Positions 6,264-13,768 of a DNA stretch of 20,250 nucleotides are shown piece by piece (within the stretch, counting starts at the first letter, position 1; the number at the start of each line of letters is the position of its first letter). Source of the DNA: CAZXMB01 sp964641715 (GTDB lineage: Bacteria > Desulfobacterota > BSN033 > UBA1163). The position numbers and the translations under genes are program-made. The stretch covers positions 1-20,250 of the forward strand of contig CAZXMB010000039.1 of assembly GCA_964641715.1 (NCBI GenBank), read 5' to 3'. The notes below the pieces were generated by a model. It did not search any database, was not told the origin of the DNA, and was given only the letters and a program-made list of their open reading frames with translations.

Positions 6264-7364
6264 ATGATCAAAGAGGCGATCGGAAAATTGGTTTTAAAGA
6301 AGGATTTAACAGCAATGGAGATGGAGGAGGTGATGGGAGAGATCACATCGAAAAGGGCATCCACTGCACAGATCGCATCCTTCCTCACTGCGTTGAGGAT
6401 GAAAGGAGAGACTCCCGGGGAGATTACGGCTGCGGCGAAGGTGCTTAAGGAGAAGTCCTTGAAGATGAATTTAGGGGGAAATTCGGTCTGTCTGGACCGG
6501 GAGGAGATCACAGTGGAAAGGGAGACCATCCTGAGCACGGCAAAAGGTCTCTCGGGCGGGACCACTCTCTTCAATGTTTCAACAGCCACAGCCCTTGTGG
6601 TCGCAGGAGGAGGTCAGAAGGTGGCCAAATATGTGAGGAAATCTCTTCATCCCCTCTGCGGATGTGCCGATGTCATTGAAGCATTGGGAATCAATCTTGA
6701 TATGACCCCAACCCAGCTTGAAAGATGTTTTAAGACGGTGGGGATCTGTTTTCTTCACGAGCCTTTGGTCCATAACGGTCTGGAGAATGTGATCTCCATC
6801 CGAAGGAAGATTGGCATCCGGACCCTCTTCAATCTCTTAGATCCTCTCATCAATCCTGGAGAAGCAAAGGTTCAGGTATTGGGTGTCTATGACCCGAATC
6901 TGACGGAGAAGATGGCTGCGGTTTTGATGAACCTCGGAGTCGAAAAGGGCCTTGTGATCCACGGGAAGGATACGCTTGATGAAATCAGCATCACCGGAGA
7001 GACCAGGGTCACTGAGTTCAGAGAAGGAGAGGTGAGGAGTTATTTGATTAAACCGGAGGATTTTGGAATGAAGAGGGCAGAGCTTGTAGAGATCAGAGGG
7101 GGAACAAAGGAGAAGAATGCCGAGATCATTCTCGAGGTTTTGAAGGGCATTAAAGGAGCAAGGCGGGATATCGTCCTTTTAAATTCGGCTGCGGTTTTCA
7201 TGATTGCAGGAGAGGCAAGGGATTTCCAAGAAGGGATCCGGTTGGCCAGCCACTCCATTGATTCAGGGAAAGCCCTTGATACATTGAAAAGGCTTGCCGA
7301 ATTTACCCATACGGAACAGAGATTTTTAAGGAGCCTCGATTTTTCATCAACCGGGATATCCTGA
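6264..7364 (+). CDS. TrpD paralogue (anthranilate phosphoribosyltransferase-like) with altered active site
   Basis: Full-length glycosyltransferase family 3 protein, 366 residues, homologous throughout to the operon's own TrpD (identical ASFLTALRMKGET at 38-50; similar LDEISITG at 238-245). Key catalytic motifs differ: the PRPP loop GTGGDG is replaced by KGLSGGTT (94-101), and KHHNRSVSSQCGSADV has become KYVRKSLHPLCGCADV (122-137). GPLTNP has become DPLINP (193-198), and the HPA anthranilate segment is VHNGL (169-173). About 13 extra residues precede NVSTA at 104-108. Retained are NVST, the first Lys of the second motif, IRRKIGIRT (anthranilate Arg region) and the DE metal ligands (239-240). 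It is probably catalytically changed or inactive; function unknown. Start ATG 6264 has AAAGGAG seven bases upstream; a longer frame from 6123 runs through both terminators and is rejected. It is controlled by its own Trp leader and faces trpA tail-to-tail. Confidence 0.85.
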   Translation: MIKEAIGKLVLKKDLTAMEMEEVMGEITSKRASTAQIASFLTALRMKGETPGEITAAAKVLKEKSLKMNLGGNSVCLDREEITVERETILSTAKGLSGGTTLFNVSTATALVVAGGGQKVAKYVRKSLHPLCGCADVIEALGINLDMTPTQLERCFKTVGICFLHEPLVHNGLENVISIRRKIGIRTLFNLLDPLINPGEAKVQVLGVYDPNLTEKMAAVLMNLGVEKGLVIHGKDTLDEISITGETRVTEFREGEVRSYLIKPEDFGMKRAELVEIRGGTKEKNAEIILEVLKGIKGARRDIVLLNSAAVFMIAGEARDFQEGIRLASHSIDSGKALDTLKRLAEFTHTEQRFLRSLDFSSTGIS

Positions 7365-7416
7365 CCCCTTGGGATAAGACGCAAGATACTGATACAAACA
7401 GAATATTTTTTAATAC

Positions 7417-7467
7417 GTAGCGTAAGGCTTTAGCCTTGCTTAATGCAACCCTGAAGGGTTACCCTAC
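7417..7467. repeat. REP-like palindromic element between convergent genes
   Basis: About 51 bases bounded by GTAG (7417-7420) and CTAC (7464-7467). It contains two small hairpins, GTAAGGC with GCCTTGC (7422-7439) and AACCCT with AGGGTT (7447-7460). It sits in the 136-base gap between the ends of the TrpD-like gene and trpA, where it could also act as a bidirectional mRNA end. No other feature is seen in the gap. Confidence 0.55.
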
Positions 7468-7500
7468 AAAATATTTAATGCGTTCATGATACGAACTTTT

Positions 7501-8313
7501 TCATAGGATGGGTCTCTCTTTCCATTCTAAGCCCTCTGTTATAGAGGAGATAAAATCTCCTACTCTTTGAGTTAACTTATCACTTTTTAAGTTTTCCTCA
7601 ATGATTTTCACAATGGCACTTCCAATAATAACCCCATCGGCAAAACGGCTGATTTCCTTAACCTGCTGTGGAGTTGAAATACCAAAGCCCACGGCCACCG
7701 GCTTCTTGGTAAGCCCCTTAATTCTTCTGACTTCAGGCTCCAGATCAAAAGGGAGTTCCTCCCTTATTCCGGTTACACCTTCAACGGATACATAATAGAT
7801 GAACCCACGACTCAGTCGACTCACCTCTCTTATCTGATCCTGTGACCTTTTTGGGGCCAAGAGAAGAATAGTATCTAAATCCATTCTTCGGGCTTCATCA
7901 ATCCACCGCCCTGCTTTTTTTAAGGGGAGATCTGGGATAATGATGCCATCGACTCCACCTTTTTTACAATCCCTTGCGAATTCCTTGATCCCATATTGGA
8001 ATACAGGATTGGAATAAGTGGTAAGAATTAGAGGGAAAGGGCTCCCTTTCCATCTTTCTACCCAGCGTAAGGTCTCCTCGAGAGAGATTCCATTCTTTAA
8101 ACCTCTCCGGTGAGCCGCCTGAATGATGAGACCATCCAAAAAGGGATCTGAAAAAGGGACTCCCAGCTCGATGAGATCCGCTCCACTTTCAACCATATTA
8201 GAAATCAGAGCCTCTGTTGTTTTGAGATCGGGATCCCCGATAACGACGAAAGGAATCAGGGCAACTCGCCCCTTCTTTTTTAATCTCCTAAATGTCTGGC
8301 CGATTCTGGTCAT
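7501..8313 (-). CDS. trpA: Tryptophan synthase alpha subunit
   Basis: Cytoplasmic TIM-barrel enzyme that splits indole-3-glycerol phosphate to indole and glyceraldehyde 3-phosphate, normally passing indole through a tunnel to TrpB; 270 residues. The catalytic Glu49 and Asp60 are present at the standard numbers within ADLIELGVPFSDPFLDG, and YYVSVEGVTG and GFGISTPQQV supply the substrate and phosphate loops. The loop around Asp60 reads SDPFLDGLIIQ rather than the common SDPLADGPxIQ, an unusual pair of bulky substitutions at the TrpB interface. It is the last gene of the operon. Its start lies 26 bases inside trpF, with AGGAGG about 12 bases upstream. The partner trpB, usually adjacent, is absent from the whole window. 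Confidence 0.95.
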   Translation of the reverse strand: MTRIGQTFRRLKKKGRVALIPFVVIGDPDLKTTEALISNMVESGADLIELGVPFSDPFLDGLIIQAAHRRGLKNGISLEETLRWVERWKGSPFPLILTTYSNPVFQYGIKEFARDCKKGGVDGIIIPDLPLKKAGRWIDEARRMDLDTILLLAPKRSQDQIREVSRLSRGFIYYVSVEGVTGIREELPFDLEPEVRRIKGLTKKPVAVGFGISTPQQVKEISRFADGVIIGSAIVKIIEENLKSDKLTQRVGDFISSITEGLEWKERPIL

Positions 8314-8920
8314 CCGCTTTTCTGACCTCCTTTAAAAAACTCTCCATTTTTAAAAGGTCCTTTTTCCCTGGAAACGCCTCCACTCCAGAACAGACATCCA
8401 CTCCCCAAGGCCTCACTTTCTTGATGGCCTCTCCTACATTAAGAGGGGTCAATCCTCCGGAGAGGATAAAATCTCTCTTCTCTTTTGCCTTAAAAGCGAT
8501 ATCCCATGAGAAAGGGTTTCCCGTACCACCTGCTTGATGAGGGCTGTAGCTGTCAAGTAAGATCGTGGCATTAGGATAGGCCTCCATCTCTTTTAGGCTT
8601 TCAACATGATGGATTCGGATAGCCTTAATGATAGGACAGCTGAATTTCGAACAGTACTTCTGAGATTCCTTTCCATGTAACTGGAGAACATCGAGGCCGC
8701 AATATTCAGCCACCCTTTGAACCTCCTCTGTGTCTTCATCCACAAAGACCCCCACTTTTAAAGGAAGGGTGGGAAGGACCTGTATGATTTTTTTTGCTAA
8801 ATCAGGCTCGACCCTTCTCAAGCTGGGGGCAAAGATGAAACCCAGTGCATCTACACCCAAAGAGGCAGCCTTCAGCCCATCTTCGAGATTGGTGATTCCG
8901 CAGATCTTGATCCAGCTCAT
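8288..8920 (-). CDS. trpF: Phosphoribosylanthranilate isomerase
   Basis: Third step of the Trp branch: Amadori rearrangement of N-(5'-phosphoribosyl)anthranilate to CdRP. It is a 210-residue single-domain TIM barrel. The catalytic Cys7 is in KICGIT, and the catalytic Asp123 in LLDSYSPHQAGGTG. FILSGGLTPLNV and VDVCSGVEAFPGKKD supply the phosphate-binding loops. Length and motifs are those of a stand-alone TrpF, not the TrpC-TrpF fusion of enterics. The start ATG overlaps the trpC stop by four bases (ATGA), and its 3' end overlaps trpA by 26 bases, so translation of the three is probably coupled. Confidence 0.96.
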   Translation of the reverse strand: MSWIKICGITNLEDGLKAASLGVDALGFIFAPSLRRVEPDLAKKIIQVLPTLPLKVGVFVDEDTEEVQRVAEYCGLDVLQLHGKESQKYCSKFSCPIIKAIRIHHVESLKEMEAYPNATILLDSYSPHQAGGTGNPFSWDIAFKAKEKRDFILSGGLTPLNVGEAIKKVRPWGVDVCSGVEAFPGKKDLLKMESFLKEVRKADDQNRPDI

Positions 8921-9693
8921 ATCGTGAGGAGCTCCTTTATCTTTGAGGCAGGGTCTGTGGCACGCATCAGGGTTTCCCCTACCAGAATACCATCCACCCC
9001 TGCTTCCCTGAGAACCCTTACCTCTTCTGCACTTTTTATTCCACTTTCGCTGATCACTTTTGTCTTCGGAGGAATCTCTTTTTTCAGGCGAAGGGTCGCT
9101 CTGAGATCAACCTGAAACGTTCGCAAATCCCGGTTATTAATTCCGATCATAGGAAGATGAAGAGAGGAGATTTTTCGGAGATCCTTCTCATCGTGTATTT
9201 CTACCAGAGGGACCATCCGGAGGTTTTGAATCAAAAGGACAAAATCTTTTAGCTGTTCTTGATCGAGAATAGGGGCAATGAGGAGAATGGCATCAGCCCC
9301 TGAAATCCGGCCTTCATAAATTTGAAAAGGGTCAATAATAAAGTCTTTTTGAAGGATAGGCAGGGATGTCTCCCCCTTTACCTGATGAAGACGGGATATT
9401 CCTCCTTTAAAAAAATTGGATTCTGTAAGGACCGAAATGGCACAGGCCCCTCCCTCTTCATAGGCAGAGGCTATGCGGCGAATGTCAACCTCCTCTTTGA
9501 TCAGTCCGATTGAAGGTGAAGCTCCTTTGATCTCAGCGATGAGTGCCATGGGAGTATGTTGGGAGATCGCCTCTGCAAAATTCCGAGGGGGAAGAAGATG
9601 TGAAATGGTCTCCTCCATCTCTTTCTGACGGGTCCGAGTTTTTCTACTTTGAACTTCTTCCTTTTTCATCTTAATAATCTTTTCCAAAAACAT
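8917..9693 (-). CDS. trpC: Indole-3-glycerol phosphate synthase
   Basis: Closes the indole ring of CdRP with loss of CO2 and water; 258 residues, monofunctional. Signature IAEIKGASPS is at 52-61 with the substrate-binding lysine (56). Other family motifs are LTE at 89-91, LQKDFIIDPFQIYE at 114-127 with the general-acid Lys116, LVEIH at 163-167, GINNRDL at 184-190 and SESGI at 215-219. A GGGAGGG precedes ATG 9693 by a few bases. It sits three bases after trpD and overlaps trpF by four. Confidence 0.96.
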   Translation of the reverse strand: MFLEKIIKMKKEEVQSRKTRTRQKEMEETISHLLPPRNFAEAISQHTPMALIAEIKGASPSIGLIKEEVDIRRIASAYEEGGACAISVLTESNFFKGGISRLHQVKGETSLPILQKDFIIDPFQIYEGRISGADAILLIAPILDQEQLKDFVLLIQNLRMVPLVEIHDEKDLRKISSLHLPMIGINNRDLRTFQVDLRATLRLKKEIPPKTKVISESGIKSAEEVRVLREAGVDGILVGETLMRATDPASKIKELLTI

Positions 9694-9696
9694 GAT

Positions 9697-10725
9697 TCAC
9701 CCTCCCTGCTTTGAATCCTTTGAGAAACGAATCAGTTTTTCGAGTTTTTTCAATGCCCTTTTAGAGTCAATCGATTCCCTGGCCATTTCAATTCCATCCC
9801 TGAGATTTGAAACCTTTTCCGAAGCTACAAAGACTGCCCCTGTATTTAAGAGGACGATATCTCTTGTTGGACCTGGCTCCCCTCGTAAGACCCGAAGCAA
9901 GATACTGGCATTTTTCTCGGGTGCCCCCCCTTGAATCTCTTTCAGATTAGCCCTCTTTAAACCCACCATTTCCGGTTCAATCTGGAAGGTTTTGATATCT
10001 CCGTCCTGGAGCTGGCAGAGTGTCGTTTTCCCAGTGATGCTGATCTCATCACAGTGGTCTTCACTGTGCACAACGAAGGCGGCCTTGCTTCCGAGATTTC
10101 TCAGCACTTCGGCCACGGGTTGCAACAGGTCTTCCCGGTAAAGACCCACAAGATGGATGGTGGCCCCAGCAGGATTGGTCAAAGGGCCGAGAAGATTGAA
10201 GACCGTACGAATTCCGATCTCTCTACGGGGAACCATAGCATGTCTTGCCGCCGGATGAAAGGTCGGGGCAAAAAGGAAGGCTATTCCGAAATCTTGGAGA
10301 CATGACTCTGCTTTTTCCGGAGGGAGTGCATAATTCACGCCTAAGGCTTCCAGGACATCGGCACTTCCGCATTGGCTGGACACGGAACGGTTGTGGTGCT
10401 TGGCGACAATACACCCACCGCCAGCCGCCACAAAAGCCACAGCAGTGGAAATATTGAACGTCCCCTTACCATCTCCACCGGTCCCACAGGTGTCCACAAT
10501 AGATTCTCCATCTCTTGCCCGTATCCGCACAGCCCTTTCCCGCATGGTCCGGGCGAATCCAGTGATCTCCTGAATGGTTTCGCCCTTCATCCGTAAGGCA
10601 GTAAGAAATGAGGCGATCTGAGGAGGAGGCACATTGCCTTCCATGATGATGTCCATCGCTTCCCCAGATTCTCCTTCACTCAGGTCTGTTCCATCTACGA
10701 CTTTGTTAATAAATCTTTTAAGCAT
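9697..10725 (-). CDS. trpD: Anthranilate phosphoribosyltransferase
   Basis: Transfers the phosphoribosyl group of PRPP to anthranilate; 342 residues. All canonical motifs are intact: GTGGDGKGTFNIST at 81-94 (PRPP loop), KHHNRSVSSQCGSADV at 109-124, the HPA and RREIGIRT anthranilate region, GPLTNP, and CDEISITG with the Asp-Glu metal pair. This makes it the functional TrpD of the cell, in contrast to the altered paralogue at 6264-7364. It overlaps trpG by eight bases, with GGAGGA upstream of its ATG. It is separate from TrpG, unlike the enteric TrpGD fusion. Confidence 0.96.
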   Translation of the reverse strand: MLKRFINKVVDGTDLSEGESGEAMDIIMEGNVPPPQIASFLTALRMKGETIQEITGFARTMRERAVRIRARDGESIVDTCGTGGDGKGTFNISTAVAFVAAGGGCIVAKHHNRSVSSQCGSADVLEALGVNYALPPEKAESCLQDFGIAFLFAPTFHPAARHAMVPRREIGIRTVFNLLGPLTNPAGATIHLVGLYREDLLQPVAEVLRNLGSKAAFVVHSEDHCDEISITGKTTLCQLQDGDIKTFQIEPEMVGLKRANLKEIQGGAPEKNASILLRVLRGEPGPTRDIVLLNTGAVFVASEKVSNLRDGIEMARESIDSKRALKKLEKLIRFSKDSKQGG

Positions 10726-11299
10726 GACCGTTCTCCTCCATTTCTAAGAAATTTCTGAGCAGGGTCTTTCCCTCCTGCGTGATGATCGATTCGGGGTGAA
10801 ACTGGACCCCTTCGATGGCAAATCTCTTGTGTCTTATACCCATAATCTCCTTTTCTTCCGTCCACGCAGTGATCTCCAAACACTTAGGTAAGCTTTCCCT
10901 CTCGATGAGGAGGGAGTGGTAACGAATGGCCCTAAAAGGATTGGAAAGGCCTTTGTAAATAGTCTTTCCGTCATGATAGATGAGAGAGCTTTTCCCATGC
11001 ATCAGATGTCTGGCCTGAACGATCCTTCCACCAAAGGCAGAACCGATGCATTGATGGCCCAGACAGACGCCAAGGATCGGAATCCTTCCAGCCATCCGGA
11101 GAATCCCTTTTACGGAAATCCCGGCCTGTTTTGGAGTACAGGGGCCCGGAGAGATGACAAGACGTTCCGGCTCTTTCTCTTCAATGGCCCGAAGATCAAT
11201 CTGGTCATTTCGATAGACCTGGCAGGCTCCTCCAAGCTCACCTAAATACTGGACAAGGTTGTATGTAAAGGAGTCATAATTATCGATTAAAAGGATCAT
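10718..11299 (-). CDS. trpG: Anthranilate synthase component II, glutamine amidotransferase
   Basis: Class I glutamine amidotransferase supplying ammonia to TrpE; 193 residues. It starts with MILLIDNYDSFTYNL, has the oxyanion segment ISPGPCTP, the nucleophile Cys79 in GVCLGHQ and the catalytic His168 and Glu170 in QFHPES. The gene overlaps trpE by four bases (ATGA) and trpD by eight. No separate pabA is visible, so it might also serve aminodeoxychorismate synthesis as amphibolic TrpG/PabA proteins do; that is inference. Confidence 0.95.
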   Translation of the reverse strand: MILLIDNYDSFTYNLVQYLGELGGACQVYRNDQIDLRAIEEKEPERLVISPGPCTPKQAGISVKGILRMAGRIPILGVCLGHQCIGSAFGGRIVQARHLMHGKSSLIYHDGKTIYKGLSNPFRAIRYHSLLIERESLPKCLEITAWTEEKEIMGIRHKRFAIEGVQFHPESIITQEGKTLLRNFLEMEENGHA

Positions 11300-12774
11300 G
11301 GTAGTCCCTCCTCGGCAATTTGGATGGCCCTGAAAATGGCTTGTGCTTTATTCAAGGTCTCCTCATATTCTTTCTCGGGTTCGGAATCAGCCACAATTCC
11401 TGCACCTGCCTGGACAAAGGCCCTACCATCCTTGATGAGAATGGAGCGTATCGTGATACAAGTATCCATATTTCCGGAGAAGCTAAAGTATCCTACGGCT
11501 CCGGCATAATGTCCCCGGCGGACAAGTTCCAACTCCTCAATAATCTCCATAGCCCGGATTTTAGGGGCACCAGAGACGGTCCCAGCAGGAAAAGCTGCCC
11601 GGAAAACATCAAAGGCGTTCTTTCCCAGTGCCAGATTTCCCTGGATATTAGAGACAATGTGCATCACATGGGAATATTGTTCCACTCCCATCAGTTCCGT
11701 CACTTCCACTGATCCAATCTCCGCCACCCGGCCCACATCATTTCTACCAAGATCAACCAGCATGATATGCTCGGCCTTCTCCTTCTCATCTGCCAATAGG
11801 TCTCTTTCCATCGCCAAATCTTCCTCTCGAGTCCTTCCCCGCTTGCGAGTGCCAGCGAGTGGCCGGAGCTCAATCTTTCCATCCTCCAGGCGGACCATCA
11901 CTTCGGGCGAAGCGCCCAGAAGCACCATGTCATCCATCTTTAAATAGAAGAGGTAGGGTGATGGATTGATACTTCGCAAGGCACGATAGATATCGAAAGG
12001 CTCGCAATGAAGATCAGTTGAAAATCGTTGTGAGAGGACAACCTGAATGGCATCGCCGGCCTTGATATACTCCTTTGCCCTTTCCACCCCCTTCATAAAT
12101 TCTTCCTTGCTGAGATTTGAATGGAGATGGGAGGGAGGAGAAGGTCTCTGGTTGGGAGAAGGAGAAGCTGTGCTTCGGAGTTTGGCCACGATCTCACGGA
12201 TTTTATCCTCTGCCTCTTCGTAGGCCTCTTCCAGGGATTCGCCCTCTTTCAAGAAGGCATGAGAGATCACTTTGATCTTATGGGTTAAATTGTCGAAGAC
12301 CAGCAGGGTATCGGTGATCATGAAATAAGAGTCATAAAGGTTGAGATCCTGCGGAAGAAGGTTTTGGATCTTTTCGAAAGACCTAACCAGGTCGTAATTG
12401 AGATAACCCACCGCTCCTCCGGAAAATCGAGGGAGAGAATCGTACCTGACAGGCCTGTAGTTTTTGAGGAAGTCCTCGAGGGCTCTGAGAGGGTCTTTTT
12501 CCCTTCCACTGAAAAGAACCTCTCCCTTCTGAAGAATTTCGAACTGATCTCCTTTGCTTCGGAAAAGGTGTGAGGGGCTTGAACCGAGGAAGCTGTAACG
12601 GCCCCATTTCTCCCCTCCCTCTGCGCTTTCAAGGAGAAAAGAGAACTTTCCGTCATCAATCTTCCGGAAAGCGGAGATGGGTGTTTCCCAGTCGAAATGA
12701 ATTTCTTCAACAATGGGAATGAGATTGCCCCGATCTGCGAAATTTTTAAAATCGGAAAAAGAAGGAACGATCAT
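11296..12774 (-). CDS. trpE: Anthranilate synthase component I
   Basis: Converts chorismate plus ammonia to anthranilate, the committed Trp step; 492 residues. The N-terminal part carries the tryptophan feedback motif LLES-x10-S exactly (LLES at 47-50, Ser61), so the enzyme is predicted to be inhibited by Trp. The chorismate-binding domain contains KEYIKAGDAIQVVLSQRF, LLGASPEVMVRL, LRPLAGTRKRG, AGTVSGAPK, YAGAVGYFSFSGNMDTCITIRS and the final EEYEETLNKAQA. AGGAGG lies seven bases before ATG 12774. The upstream gap of 101 bases carries an intrinsic terminator, so trpE opens a separately tunable Trp segment of the long operon. Confidence 0.97.
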   Translation of the reverse strand: MIVPSFSDFKNFADRGNLIPIVEEIHFDWETPISAFRKIDDGKFSFLLESAEGGEKWGRYSFLGSSPSHLFRSKGDQFEILQKGEVLFSGREKDPLRALEDFLKNYRPVRYDSLPRFSGGAVGYLNYDLVRSFEKIQNLLPQDLNLYDSYFMITDTLLVFDNLTHKIKVISHAFLKEGESLEEAYEEAEDKIREIVAKLRSTASPSPNQRPSPPSHLHSNLSKEEFMKGVERAKEYIKAGDAIQVVLSQRFSTDLHCEPFDIYRALRSINPSPYLFYLKMDDMVLLGASPEVMVRLEDGKIELRPLAGTRKRGRTREEDLAMERDLLADEKEKAEHIMLVDLGRNDVGRVAEIGSVEVTELMGVEQYSHVMHIVSNIQGNLALGKNAFDVFRAAFPAGTVSGAPKIRAMEIIEELELVRRGHYAGAVGYFSFSGNMDTCITIRSILIKDGRAFVQAGAGIVADSEPEKEYEETLNKAQAIFRAIQIAEEGLP

Positions 12775-12800
12775 CTTTTAACCTCCTGATTTTTTAATGG

Positions 12801-12846
12801 CTTAAAAACAGAAAGGCCGTGGGTTGTGAAGACTACCCACGGCCTT
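12801..12846 (-). terminator. Internal terminator/attenuator between pheA and trpE
   Basis: On the minus strand AAGGCCGTGGGT (12846-12835) pairs perfectly with ACCCACGGCCTT (12824-12813), leaving a 10-base loop, followed by TTTCTGTTTTTAAG. It lies 30 bases after the pheA stop and 38 bases before trpE. The last pheA codons, ACCCATCGCC (12892-12883), can pair with GGCCGTGGGT of the left arm (one mismatch, one G-U), giving an antiterminator that excludes the hairpin. Confidence 0.8.
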
Positions 12847-12875
12847 CATATCAGTTCCATACCTCCATCCAGAGG

Positions 12876-13766
12876 TTAGCCCGGCGATGGGTACTCCTCA
12901 CCTATATGAACAGACCGCCACCATTGATTGGAGGGAGATGTGCTCCGACCATATGAGCCGAGAAGCTTAAAAAAGGGAACCTCCTCTTTCAATCTGGTCA
13001 AAGTCTCGTGGATAGGGGTGTCTGTAATATGGCCTTCAAAATCGAGGAAGAAAATATATTCCCAGGGCTTTTGTTTAATGGGTCGGGATTCGATCTTCGT
13101 CAGGTTGATCGACTGATCGGAAAAAAGTTTAAGCACCCCGTGGAGAGAGCCGGGGACATGAGGAATGGAAAAGAGGATAGAGGTCTTGTCGTTGCCTGTT
13201 CTCCCGGCAATCTGCTGGCCGATTACCCCGAAACGGGTGTAATTAAAGGAATAATCCTCAATCTGCGATTCGATGATCTTCAATCGATAGAAATGGGCAG
13301 CCAGGGAGCTTGCAATGGCTGCTGACTCATAATCTTCTGTGGCCATCTGAGCGGCCTTGGCCGTACTTGAGGTTTCGATCATATCGATGTGAGGAAGGTT
13401 CTTCCTCAACCAATTTCTGCATTGCTCCAGGGCTTGAGGATGAGAAAAGACTTTATGGATGGTTTCACGCCTCCCGTTTTGCGAGAGAAGGTCATGAGAG
13501 ACCTGAATCATGATCTCGCCACAGATCTTTACTTCTGATTCGATGAAGAGATCCAAGGTTCGGTTGACCGACCCTTCAATGGAATTTTCCACAGGGATCA
13601 CCCCATCGTTTACTTCACCCTTCTCTACGGTTTCAAAAACTTCCTGAAGTCCATCTTTTGGGATCATATGAGCGGAATGTCCGAAGTATTTAAGACATGC
13701 AAGATGGGTGTGGGTAGCAGGTGGACCAAGATAGGCTACTCTATGGTCAGAAATCCCCTTTTTCAT
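12876..13766 (-). CDS. pheA: Prephenate dehydratase, with a Trp-codon-bearing C-terminal tail
   Basis: Converts prephenate to phenylpyruvate for phenylalanine; 296 residues, dehydratase plus ACT regulatory domain, with no chorismate mutase domain. Motifs are the N-terminal YLGPPATHTH, ENSIEGSVNRTLDL at 60-73, SHPQALEQC at 108-116, the catalytic NYTRFGVIG at 175-183, and an ACT domain from about 195 with GSLHG and the Phe-binding ESRP at 226-229. The domain normally ends at LGSYP; here LGSYGRS (269-275) is followed by about 21 extra residues including QWWRS (281-285). The two tandem Trp codons (12923-12918) precede the terminator in front of trpE, so the tail may act as a leader peptide. The ATG follows the aroC stop by two bases. 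Confidence 0.94.
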   Translation of the reverse strand: MKKGISDHRVAYLGPPATHTHLACLKYFGHSAHMIPKDGLQEVFETVEKGEVNDGVIPVENSIEGSVNRTLDLFIESEVKICGEIMIQVSHDLLSQNGRRETIHKVFSHPQALEQCRNWLRKNLPHIDMIETSSTAKAAQMATEDYESAAIASSLAAHFYRLKIIESQIEDYSFNYTRFGVIGQQIAGRTGNDKTSILFSIPHVPGSLHGVLKLFSDQSINLTKIESRPIKQKPWEYIFFLDFEGHITDTPIHETLTRLKEEVPFFKLLGSYGRSTSPSNQWWRSVHIGEEYPSPG

Positions 13767-13768
13767 CT

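Noticed and set aside
12847..12861. Separate mini leader peptide between pheA and trpE (ATG GAA CTG ATA TGA)
   Set aside because: Four codons, no Trp and no ribosome binding site; the pheA tail is the better candidate.
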